Shown piece by piece: positions 54,527 to 64,000 of a stretch of 64,000 bases of DNA. This stretch comes from Bromus sterilis (lineage: Eukaryota > Streptophyta > Magnoliopsida > Poales > Poaceae), in contig OX465596.1 of NCBI GenBank assembly GCA_950022295.1, forward strand, positions 128,506,501 through 128,570,500. Direction: 5' to 3'. Numbering within the stretch: position 1 is the stretch's first letter; each line of letters opens with the position of its first letter. Position numbers and translations under genes: made by a program. Below the pieces are notes generated by a model that had not been told where the DNA came from, ran no database searches, and saw only the letters and a list, made by a program, of their open reading frames with translations.

Positions 54527-56598
54527 GTGCACGAAAATGGTTTGAAAAATCAACATGTAGTTCCTCGGTGCATTGGTAAGTGTTTTGCAGCGAATGGGAT
54601 GACATTTCAAAGATCTAAGCGACGATATCCAACCGTGAACGCATCATTCATTCGTTTACAAATTCCAGATTTTTTTATTAGGATTGGAAAATTTAAAACT
54701 TGGCAGGGTGTCATCATATAACTTCAATATGCCGGGGAAAAATATGATACGATTATACAACTTGTAGGATGTACACCCCTTATAAACTGAACTATCCCCG
54801 AAGAAGAGTCGTGGTTTCAAGGATGGAATGTATCGTATTCGAATGTATGTTCCCATTTGCTCCATCTTTTAACCTTGTGTTTTTTATACAGTGACCATAG
54901 AACCAACCATCTCATGTGTTACAATATGAATTTTTTGCTAGATAGTTTGCTATTTTAACACATCACGTGCATTTTCTAGGCATTAAATTGATTAAAATTC
55001 ATATTCATTGTGAATGACTAAAATAGTGCACAAAAATGGTTTAAAGAATCAAAATGTGGTTCCTCAGTGCATTGGAAATTGTTTTGCAGCGAATGGGATG
55101 ACATTTCAAAGATCTAAGCGGCGATATCCAACCGTGAACGCGGCATTCATTCGTTTAAAAATTCCAGAAAATTTTATTAGGTCTGAAAAATTTGAAACTT
55201 GGCAAGGTTTCATCATATCACTTCAATATGCCGGGGAAAAAATATGATACGATTGTACAACTTGTATGATGTACACCCTTTAGAAACCGAACTATCCTTG
55301 AAGAATAGTCGTGGTTTCAAGGATGGAATGAATTGTATTCAAATGTATGTTCTCATTTGCTTCATCTTCTGAACTTGAATTTTTTTTCTACTGTGACCAT
55401 AGACCCAACCATCTCACGTGCTACAATATGAATTTTTTGCTAGATAGTTTGCTATTTTTTAACGCATTACGTGCATTTCTAGACATTAAATGGATTAAAA
55501 TTCAGATTAGCATTGCGAACGACTAAAACAGTGCACGAAAATAGTTTGAAAAATCAACATGTGGTTCCTCGGTGTATTGGTTAGTGTTTTGCAGCGAATG
55601 GGATGGCATTTGAAAGATCTAAGCAGCGATATCCAACCGTGAACGCGACATTCATTCATTTAAAAATTCCAAAAACAAATTATTAGGTCTGAAAATTTTG
55701 AAACTTGGCAGGGTGTCATCATATCACTTCAGTATGCCGTGGAAAAAATATGATACGATTGTACAACTTGTATGATGTAAACCCTTTAGAAACCGAACTA
55801 TCTCCGAAGAAGAGTCGTGGTTTCATGGATGGAGTGAATCGTATTCGACTGTATGTTGTCATTTTCTTCATCTTTTGACCTTGTGTTTAATTCTATAGTG
55901 ACCATAGACCCAATCATCTCACGTGCTACAATATGAATTCTTTGCTGGATAGTTGCTATTTTTAACGCATTACGTGCATTTCTAGGCATTAAATGGATTA
56001 AAATTCTGATTAGCATTGCGAACGACTAAAACAGTGCACGAAAATAGTTTGAAAAATCAGCATGTGGTTCCTCAGGCATTGGTAAGTGTTTTGCGGCGAA
56101 TGGGATGACATTTGAAAGATCTAAGCGGCAATATCCAGCCGTGAACGTGGCATTCATTCGTTTAAAAATTCCAAAAAATTTTATTTGGTCTGAAAATTTT
56201 GAAACTTGGCAGGCTGTCATCATATCACTTCAGTATGACGGAGAAAAAATATGATACGATTGTACAACTTGTCTGATGTACACAATTTACAAACCGAACT
56301 ATCGCCAAAGAAGAGTCGTGGTTTCAAGGATGTAATGAATCGTATTCGAATATATGTTCTCATTTGCTTCATCTTTTGACCTTGAGGTTTTTTTTTTCTA
56401 AAGTGACCATAGACCCAACCATCTCACGTGCTACAATATGATTTTTTTGCTGGATAGTTGCTATTTTTAATGCATTACGTGCATTTCTAGGCATTAAATG
56501 GATTAAAATTCAGATTAGCATTGCGAACGACTAAAACAGTGCACGAAAATTGTTTGAAAAATCAACATGGGATGTCATTCAAAGATCTAAGCGGCGTT
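54527..56598 (+). repeat. Tandem array, unit about 503 bp, four full copies and one partial copy
   Basis: GTGCACGAAAATGG-type unit starts are at 54527, 55026, 55531, 56034 and 56539 (spacings 499, 505, 503, 505). Units share landmarks such as AAAGATCTAAGCGGCGATAT, ATGATACGATTGTACAACTT and GACCATAGACCCAACCATCT. The fifth copy lacks about 40 bp after its start and ends near 56598. Short ORFs (54527-54721, 55014-55247) are fragments of this non-coding unit. Confidence 0.93.
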
Positions 56599-56815
56599 AT
56601 AGACCCAAACCATCCCAGTGGAGCTATTTTCAACATCTATATGCCCACAGTTTATATGAAGCGATCGTTTGGGTTGTGGAAAATATCCAAGACGGTCCAA
56701 TTGACCGACCGTGTCGCTCGCGCACAGCTCAGACGTTTTATTGCGTTTAGGGGAAGATTCGTTTCTACCCCCACTAGACCCTAGAGAAAACGCCTCATCC
56801 CCAATCACATCGACC

Positions 56816-57525
56816 ATGTCTCCACCTAGTAGCTTCGCCAGGAAGGATGATATGACCGCCTCAGTTGCTAGAGTCATCGCCGCCGCCGAGAGGGCAGCCG
56901 CAGCCGACGAGAGCACGGCCGCATCCGCTAAGAGGGAAGCAGCGGCGGACCACGGGGCGGTGGCAGCTTTACAGACCGCCACAGCAGCAGCTGATACGGA
57001 GGTTGCAGCTGCCGCTCATTCTCGAGCAGCAGCCGAGAGAGCGGCCGCAACCGCAGAGAGTGCTTCGGCAGCATCCGAGATGTGTATGCACGTACCGTAA
57101 CTGCTAGAGCAGCCGTCGACGCCGTGGCTATAGCCCTTGCCCAGATCGGGACGGTCTCCACGGACTCCAGTCTACACCCCACGTCCGAAGAGTTGGTCGG
57201 GGCGACGTCGGAGATGCTCTCCAACGACGCGTCTACGATATCCATGGTTCCACTTCCCCACAAAATTGATGAGCATGAGTACGAGCGTCAGCTGGAGAAG
57301 GAGGAAGACATCCTATGGGTCATGGAAGAATCGGGAACGGCGCACCAAAATGATCTTTGGCGCGTCCACTAATACGAGCATTACTGCGAACTGGTCGACC
57401 ACGATGGATACGGTGACCTCAGCATCACACCATCGGCGTCCGAGGGCGTTGCCGACGCCGACGCCGACGACACCGAGATGCCGTCCTTAATAGTCGTCAA
57501 TTTCTCCTCCGACGACGATGCTTAG
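56816..57525 (+). pseudogene. Alanine-rich ORF with acidic tail, broken
   Basis: Begins MSPPSSFARKDDMTASVARV at 56816. A roughly 80-residue Ala/Glu/Arg-rich segment (AAAERAAAADE ... AAAAHSRAAAERAAAT), likely helical or coiled, leads to a phase change near 57080. The reading continues with RAAVDAVAIALAQIG ... PLPHKIDEHEYERQLEKEED, a stop TAA at 57370-57372, then YEHYCELVDHDGYGD and an acidic end (FSSDDDA, TAG 57523-57525). It looks like a single-exon gene with one frameshift and one stop. No family is recognised. It begins right after the 503-bp array. Confidence 0.4.
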
Positions 57526-57930
57526 ATTTGCCGGATCCCTGGGCTGCCGCCCGTGGTCTTTTTTTTATCACTGATAGTAGTAAAGACCCTGTCTATTGTT
57601 AATGTTAATGCTATCTCCTTTTAAGACTGCGTCCAATGCAAAGGTGCTAAGTGAGGTGTTAAGTGTATTAACTATTAAATGAGTTAAGAAACTATACTTC
57701 ACAATGCATTGGTGCTTAGTTTGTTGTTGCTAAGGTTGCATCATTTAATTGTTTATCAACTAAAGTCATTCATGCATTGGCTAGTTTCCTCCATTTTTTG
57801 TGATGATTTTGGGATATGCGATGATCACAATCAATTATTAAGATAGAAACGTTTGCGATGATTTTGTTTGGCGGCACTTTACCCGCGCATATAGTGAAAG
57901 TTTTCGCCAGCCGCGCGAATATAGAGCCTC
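57526..57930. other. Intergenic region, possible short MITE-like DNA
   Basis: AT-rich, with CTGCGTCCAATGCAAAGGTG near 57626 and TGCATTGG-like inverted text near 57702 and 57774, suggesting partial inverted repeats. I could not define ends or a target duplication. Confidence 0.3.
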
Positions 57931-58080
57931 CCCCCTTCTTTTGCCTCTCTCTTCAGCACACATTCCCCCTTCCTTGTTCAAACACCCCCAACCCCTGCAC
58001 ATTTCCCCGGCCTCCTCGACGACGATGACCCTACCCTGTTCTCACCCCATGATCCAACACAACCCTCTTCGTCCACACGC

Positions 58081-58563
58081 ATGCCACGACCGGCGGCCCA
58101 CCACGTCCCATCCAAATCACCACCACCACTTCCCACAAGCCTCAAGTCCCACCGTTCGCCATGGTCCAGGATCCATGGCCTGGAGCTCAAGGATCACTTG
58201 GCCGTGGAGAGGAAAATCGCGGCCGCACTCGCTGACGAGGCCGCGGTGGCGTCTACGCGCGCGGACCCTGAGATCCTCGAGGAGCACCTGGCCGTCGAGG
58301 CCACCATCAACGCGTCGTGGATCGATGCTGCCTCAAGGTTGTCAGCTTTGCGTAGCAGCTCTTGGTGTTTTTTCGCGGGCACCGTCGGTGCCTACGACGA
58401 ACCCTACGTTGTGTTTTCTCAGCGTGCTCATGCTTACATGAACTCTAGATCCAGCAGGTTGGTGAACCACACCGACCACCAGCAGGTCACCCACGATATG
58501 CAGATCTCGCCATCTTCCAAGGGGAAAGAGACCATCATCATCTCTGATGACGACGAGCAGTAG
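58081..58563 (+). CDS. Hypothetical 160-aa protein with SUMO-interaction-like C-terminus
   Basis: Open frame from ATG 58081 to TAG 58561-58563. The Pro-rich N-terminus (PSKSPPPLPTSLKSH) is followed by a probable helical region (LELKDHLAVERKIAAALADE ... EEHLAVEATINASWIDAASR), a central SWCFFAGTVGAYDEPYVVFS and the tail KGKETIIISDDDEQ. A hydrophobic IIIS core followed by acidic residues is the usual form of a SUMO-interacting motif; that is inference from the pattern. A C/T-rich leader with TATAGAGCC (about 57918) precedes it, and AATAAAAG (about 58757) could serve as poly(A) signal. The family is not recognised. It may be a degenerate or captured gene. Confidence 0.4.
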   Translation: MPRPAAHHVPSKSPPPLPTSLKSHRSPWSRIHGLELKDHLAVERKIAAALADEAAVASTRADPEILEEHLAVEATINASWIDAASRLSALRSSSWCFFAGTVGAYDEPYVVFSQRAHAYMNSRSSRLVNHTDHQQVTHDMQISPSSKGKETIIISDDDEQ

Positions 58564-61500
58564 CTCGTTTTAGCTTACCTAATGCCTATGCTCAACTAGC
58601 AAGCTTAAGCTTATTTCATTATATTCGGTTTCCCTTTGCAATGTAATGCCACTATGTAATATGCTCTTCAATAACACTTACACAAGCAATGTGATGTCAT
58701 GTCAGAGCTGTAACATAGTGTTCATTTTCACTCTTTATTTTGTGCAATTCTTCAAGAATAAAAGGGCTCTGAGCAATCTTTTGTGATTACTATTCTCTGG
58801 TTTCTGATCTGATCGCAGGAATGGAAAAGGCAAGGGAGGATTATAAAAAATGGTATTCCTGCAGAGGACGGAAAAACAGAGCAATCTGCAGATCAAGTAA
58901 GAAAACCGACTACTCCGCTTCCATGCTACACCTAGATGTTTACTTATTCCTGGACGTTCGTGGCTATCTCAGGTGTGAAATACAGGCGGCCATTTCATCC
59001 CTCCTATATCTATGTCGGTGTGCTTAGCTCTGCATCACGAGTCAAGTTAGACTCATTCTTACAGGAGGAAGGATGTATATTGTAGGATTGTAGGTGCAAG
59101 AAATCTTTATCCATTCGCCATTGATTTCAATGTCCTAACAGTAGATATAGTTGCTCTCTTTTGTTGCAACACAAATTTAAAGAACTTAACCACATTGTAT
59201 CTGACAATCGGTCATCAATATTACTCTTGTCGCGGGGTAATTTGATAAGCTATGATATCGACGATAACATCATATATTAAACTAGAAGACCATCCCACGT
59301 GTTTCAGCGGAAATTTCTATTGGAAGTCTATAATCTAAATTTAAATAGTATAAAATGCATGTAAATAAACTCAGTGACATGGACAAATGGTTGGCTAAAA
59401 TAGTATGCACAAAAGTATCCTAGTGAGGTTTTGTTAGTGGATTTCATGCACCAATGATTGGCTATAATAGTTGGTGAGGTAGATAGCTTGCATGTTGAGA
59501 TAGACACTATAAATGCATCTTAGTGGGATTCATTCATTATATGTTTTTGCGATCATATAACTGCTCAAAGTACCCATGATGAGAGTAATATCGAATGTTG
59601 TGAATTTACGATGTTGTTTACGTCTTCCAAATTTTTTACAACAAAATAAATTAACTATATTCATGAATAGAACTTTGGATTCAATTAATGGGTTGAAAAA
59701 TCTTGCATTTAAAGCTCCACTATACCTAGTCCTTCTACTTATATGAATGAGTCATACTTGACTAATGATGCTCGCAGATGATGCTAATTTTGCTGACGGT
59801 AAATCAGTTTATTCTACCGACCGCCGATGAAGCTTAAGCCAGTTGGATGAAGAAATTTTCGTTCTTTAAAGTCCCTCAGCTGATCTTCTACCTCATTCGT
59901 CATCCACCTGAGGTTGTTTGCTTCCTAATATCTATTACTTCTTTCGTCAAAACCAAAATATGATGTTCTCATAATGGAGCTTCTACATATGTTCTGTTGT
60001 GTCACATATGAGTTTTTCCAGATTTTGCAAGGAACACACTGAGAGGGGATCACAGGCAGCCCGAATTCTGGCACAATGATATCAACTTTATAGAAGGTAA
60101 TTTTTCTAAAGTTAAAGCACTTCATCCTTCCAACAACCCATGAAGTTTAAGCCACCAGGATGAATTAATTTGAGTTCTCTAAATCCCCCAGGTGATCTGT
60201 TGCCTCTTTCCTATCCCCTGTGGTTAATTATTTGCATCATCTGGCTCATATCTCTGCCTCGGCCGCAGGTTGCAGGGTGGTGTTATGTCTGAAAATTGGT
60301 GTAATATGGTGATCTTTCCGTGTATTCCATTATGCCAGAGAGGTAGCAGGACCAAATTTGATAGATGAGCTCAACAAAGTGCCGGATGATACATGTGAAG
60401 ATTGATTCTGTAGATCAATTCACTGTCACTGTAAAATACAGTACTCCAACATATGTGACATTCTGCAAAAAAATAATAGTTGCAAGTTTATTCTACTTGG
60501 AAAAAGAAATAGTAAATTTTCTTGTCTTTTGTAGGGTTGTGACAGCACATGCCATTGGCGATCCCGTCAATGACGCCATCAATATCCGCCTTCCACTTCA
60601 ACACATTTGTAGATGAGGTTCATCTGTTATGTTAGTTTTGAAAGATTTTAGATGTTGGATGCCAAATTTATTACTCAATTATGTACTATGATGTCAGATG
60701 TAAAATCTTGATGTGTACTGCGGTGCAAGTTATGAAATATTGCAATGGCTTTGAAATATACTGTGTGTCATGGTTGATATGACATTCCTTTATTACATTC
60801 TTTAAATGATCTGATTATTGCATAATATTCTCAATTGTTTTATTTTGTATTACATTCCACACGTTTTTTCATATACATTCGTCACTGATGACTCTGTGCA
60901 ACTCACACAGTTCGATCATAATGAACGTTTGGTATTTAAGTCACACATCATACATAAGTGACGATTTCTCCTAGTATTTTCTGTGCGTTATCTTCTATAT
61001 CGCACACAATTGTAAGACAACCAACGTGTGCGATCTTCCGTATAGAGCAAACATGCTTATTCTTCCAAACATTTGGAATACTGCACTGAATTCACACGAT
61101 TCATTTTTACGGACCGTGTGATATGTTCTTGCACCCCACGCGTTTGCTATTGCGCCTTCGTCTGAATGAGAAATACTTACACGCAGTTTTTTCAGGCAAC
61201 ACGTTTGGGATGAGTCAATCATTTCACACGAGTTTTACAGGTTCACTGTGTGCGATATACTTCCGTATCGCATACGAGTTGTTTTACTGAAACATCTGCG
61301 CTTACTGGCGACATAACAAACGGTTTCTGGCTATCATGTGGAATAGGGCCCCCCTATCGCAATCGAGAGAAAGGCCATGTTTCCGATTCCCGTAGGCGAT
61401 AGGGGTCAAAAACCATTTGGATAGTTGTCGCGCGCACTATTGAAGGTTTATCAGATCCAGGAGGACTCTAAGGATCAAAAATTAGGTGTCAACAGCGCCA

Positions 61501-61714
61501 GAGATTACTTGATAATGCGAGAGTTGACGTGGACCTGCACACAAAAACAAATAACTTTTCTCCCAATGAGTACAGAGGGGTTGTCAATCCCTCCGGACTT
61601 GTTGTTTACAAAGGATGAAAGGCAAGAGATAATGGTAGTGATAATTGCAACTGAAAGTAAAAGCAGTAAATAAAGTGAAGGTGTAACAGTGGTGGAAATA
61701 TGGACCGGGGTCCC
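58564..61714. other. Three kilobases without a recognisable gene
   Basis: Contains an exon-like piece ending RVVTAHAIGDPVNDAINIRL (about 60535-60610, TGA-like end at 60614-60616, preceded by TTTTGTAG), diverged direct repeats (59823-59930 and 60138-60240), and a segment rich in GTGTGCGAT/ATCGCACAC-type motifs at about 60900-61300. No complete gene or transposase is visible. Confidence 0.45.
59823..60240 (+). repeat. Diverged direct repeat of about 105 bp, spacing about 315 bp
   Basis: GATGAAGCTTAAGCCAGTTG... at 59827 and CATGAAGTTTAAGCCACCAG... at 60140 share the order of several blocks (GATGAA, TTCTTTAAA/TTCTCTAAA, CAGCTGATCT/CAGGTGATCT, CCTGAGGTT/CCTGTGGTT). It appears to be an old tandem duplication of a gene or intron segment. 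Confidence 0.5.
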
Positions 61715-63235
61715 TGATACGTCCAAAATGCATCACTATTTTATATAGTAATTCTTTCTTATTCATTGATATATTTCATGATATGATGGTATTCTTATGT
61801 TGTTTTGGCCTATTTTACACAGTTTGCAACTTTCCGGTGCCGAAGCAGCAGACGCAGGATTCAACGGTAAAAAGTGGACGCTGAGTGGCTGAAGAAGAAT
61901 ACCTCCAAATTACCTGAAAATCGACGGAGGATATTTTCCAGAAGGATCACGAAGACACGCAAAAGAGCGACTAGAGGGGGGGGGCCATAGGGTGCCCCGG
62001 CGGCCACCTGGCGCGGCCCCCACCCTGGCCGTGCCGGGAGGGCGCCTAGGCCCCTAGGACCACTCCCGGTTCCCCCCTCTGGCCTATATATCGCACATCT
62101 TCCATAAACCCTAAAAAGGGTGGTTTTTACGGAGTTCCGCCTCTGCTCCGTGGATGAAACCTACAGAGAATAAAAGCTATCTCTGGCAGGCAGATTCCGA
62201 CGGGGAGATCACCTCCCGGAAGGGGAGATCATCTCCATCGCCATCACCATAGTCACGGGCATCATCGAGATCATCATCAACATCATCCCCATCATCAACA
62301 CCATCTCCACCTCCATCCAATCTCATATCACAATTGCAACTTGTGTTGTAATCCGTACTATCTATCCTCTCTACTCTATCGGTGTTGATTACTACTTTGT
62401 GGTGAATGCTATTGAGTTTTGTTGGAGAAATATTATTGTGTCCAGATTGTTTATCATCTATTTATCCCCACTGATCATGATCTCTTTTATGTCTTGTGAG
62501 TAGTTACTTTAGTTCTTGAGGACATGGGAGAAGTCTAGTTGTTAGTAGTCATATGATGTTGAAGTAATATGTGTTGTTTGATATTTAAGTTGTGTTGTTA
62601 TTTTCCTAGTGGTGTTGTGTGAGTCGAACACTCAACACTTCGCCTTATCAAGGACCTAGGGGAATACATTGTGTACAAAGAATGCTTACGGTGGGTTGCC
62701 GGAGTGACAGAAACCTAAACCCCATTTTGCACACTTTTGCACAAGGGAACAATAGATCACCGATCGTATTGCTATGGTTAGGCTTTCGCCTTAATTACTA
62801 TCTTGTATTTGAGGATGATTGCAAGGTGTTTAATCATAAGAGTTCACTTATCTTAGTCTAGAGGGTGTACTAGCATAGATCCACCCACTCAACACTTATC
62901 AACACAACACATAGTACCGATACGGAATATGGCGAAAGCACATGACTACCTCTCCCGTGTGTCCTCAAGAACACTTTAGCCTTTATAAGTTCAGTTGCTA
63001 GGCCTCTCCTTTGCTCAGAAAGGATTGGGCCACTCGTTACTCTCCAGTGCCTTTACTTTGCTCGTTTTTACTTTCCTGTTGCTTATACCAAGAAAACCCC
63101 TAAAAAGTCATCTTTCAATGCTTGCAGTTATCTCCTTGCCAAAGTCACTTTCTATTACCTTCTGCTCGTCGTTGGGTTCGACACTCTTACTTATCGAAAA
63201 CGCTGCAATAGATCCCTTATGGTTGTGGGTCATCA
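61715..63235 (+). repeat. 5' LTR of element C (1521 bp)
   Basis: Begins TGATACGTCCAAAATGCATC and ends GTGGGTCATCA. A GC-rich segment at about 61980-62080 is followed by CTATATATCGC (about 62085), a probable TATA region, and by a leader with CATCATC runs. It is similar over its length to the element A LTR. Confidence 0.9.
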
Positions 63236-63247
63236 AGTACCGTTTTC

Positions 63248-63265
63248 TGGCGCCGTTGCCGGGGA
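63248..63265 (+). other. Primer binding site of element C
   Basis: TGGCGCCGTTGCCGGGGA, tRNA-Asp type, 12 bases after the LTR end. Confidence 0.93.
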
Positions 63266-63347
63266 GAGTAGCGCTATTAGTAAGTGAAGCTGGTAAGGAA
63301 GTTTTTATATTTCTGTTTTTAGTTTTGCTGTTGCTGTTTTTGTCCTT

Positions 63348-63824
63348 ATGGACACCCCTACTCTTGGATCGTTGTTCTTGGGGAGCCGCCCCACAACTAA
63401 GGTAGTCACCCCTGCCCCCGCTGAAATTGTGCCTTATAAGATACCATCTGGTATTATCGATTATGTCTTAGCTAATCGCTATGCAGGAGACAGACATCCA
63501 GGTGAACACTTTCTATATTTATCACGATTATGTTCATTATTCAAGTTTGCAGGTGTGTCTCTGGAGTTCGTTATGAAGAAATTATTCTCGATATCGCTTA
63601 CGGACAAAGCTTCAGATTGGTATAAGCTCCTTGATAACTCACATTCTCTTAATTGGGAAGAGCTTATGTCTCTCTTTTATACAAAGTTTTACCCTCTTCA
63701 CGAAGTTCATCGAGACAGGAATTACATCTATAAATTTAGGTCTCGCGACGGAGAGAGCATCACTCAAGCTTGGGGGAGACTTAAATCCCTAATGTTCAAA
63801 TGTCCTATCCATAAGCTCCCCAAA
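63348..63824 (+). pseudogene. gag: gag of element C, N-terminal part, disrupted by an insertion
   Basis: Starts MDTPTLGSLFLG at 63348 and runs open for 159 codons through PAEIVPYKIPSGIIDYVLAN, LMSLFYTKFYPLHEVHRDRN and AQAWGRLKSLMFKCPIHK, then stops being gag at 63824. The apparent continuation to 63875 is translation of the inserted LTR. Unlike gag of A and B it has no stop or frameshift before the break, so C was probably younger when it was interrupted. Confidence 0.88.
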
Positions 63825-64000
63825 TGTAACATCCCAAAATTCTCCGAATTTTGGAATCTTAATAAAATTAAATAGATAATGATTGTTTGATTGATGTGTT
63901 TGATTTTCTCTGGGATTTAAAACTTTTGGAGTTTATTGAATATTAAAATGAGAGGGAATAAAACGACTTTCCCTAATATTCACAATTGGTGTTTTGGAAT
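63825..64000 (+). mobile_element. Start of a further LTR element inserted in gag of element C
   Basis: TGTAACATCCCAAAATTC starts abruptly within gag. TGTAAC(A/C)(T/C)CC is the common LTR start of Triticeae gypsy elements, including the chromovirus at 17744. Only 176 bp are in the window, so family and target duplication cannot be settled. The 5 bp before the junction (CCAAA) would be expected again after its other end. Confidence 0.7.

Larger units (their letters stand above)
61715..63824 (+). mobile_element. Athila-like element C (5' LTR, primer site, start of gag)
   Basis: LTR 61715-63235, primer site 63248-63265 and gag from 63348. At 63825 gag breaks into a new LTR (TGTAACATCCC...). The rest of C, including its 3' LTR, must lie beyond the window. 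It is the same or a sister family to element A, in opposite orientation. Confidence 0.88.

Noticed and set aside
54509..56602. GCGTTATAG at both edges of the 503-bp array as a target duplication
   Set aside because: Nine matching bases, but neither copy abuts the array ends precisely and the last unit is deleted; coincidence cannot be excluded.
24957..63235. LTRs of A and C as the two ends of one element
   Set aside because: They are in opposite orientation and each is followed inward by its own primer site and gag start, so both are 5' LTRs.

Overview
This window is plant nuclear DNA and almost certainly comes from a large-genome grass of the wheat tribe (Triticeae: wheat, Aegilops, barley or rye). 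The evidence is a stack of nested LTR retrotransposons of Triticeae type: Athila-clade elements with LTRs starting TGATACGTCC and a tRNA-Asp-type primer site, a Copia element whose LTR starts TGTTGGAAATATGCCC like the Angela/BARE/WIS group, and a chromodomain Ty3/gypsy element with very long LTRs. There are no bacterial features. Nearly every base belongs to a mobile element, its remains, or a repeat. One host-like coding gene looks intact.

Left third (1-26469), a three-deep nest. A minus-strand Athila-like element (A; 5' LTR 24957-26469) was interrupted in its reverse transcriptase by a plus-strand chromovirus. That element has a partial 5' LTR at 1-3299, a gag-pol relic, and a 3' LTR at 17744-22083. 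Its pol was in turn interrupted by a Copia element (6927-16220) with a perfect 5-bp target duplication, AAGGT. LTR divergence agrees with this order: about 2% for the outer element and about 1% for the inner one.

Middle-left (26470-33700). This block is not LTR-derived. It holds a broken minus-strand multi-exon gene resembling the transposon-associated plant-mobile-domain family (cut in an exon by element A), an intact two-exon 3'-5' exonuclease gene (30508-31324, 229 aa), and a broken minus-strand B3-like gene. A short motif close to TGCAGTTCAC recurs about 35 times across the block, always on the plus strand and also inside introns. I regard the block as a candidate undescribed composite mobile unit.

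Middle-right (about 33750-51800). Two inverted arms of more than 2 kb, filled with GTACTGC-type motifs and sub-repeats of about 155 bp, flank a core that has divergent TATA-like promoters, a 263-bp tandem duplication, a 188-bp hAT-type MITE (TSD CTCACGCA) and unrecognised exon-like pieces. A gag-only Athila-like element (B; 39250-48951, TSD GTACC) sits inside it. B's 3' LTR contains a 1541-bp non-autonomous CACTA element (TSD AGA).

Right part (51800-64000). Here are a decayed zf-XS-like gene (minus), a tandem array with a unit of about 503 bp (54527-56598), a broken alanine-rich ORF, and a 160-aa ORF with a SUMO-interaction-like tail. About 3 kb without a recognisable gene follows. Then comes a third Athila-like element (C; 5' LTR 61715-63235), whose gag is cut at 63825 by the start of another LTR that leaves the window. 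Apart from the exonuclease, no complete gene system is visible. The retroelement proteins are inactivated by stops, frameshifts or insertions, and any movement would have needed proteins supplied from elsewhere.
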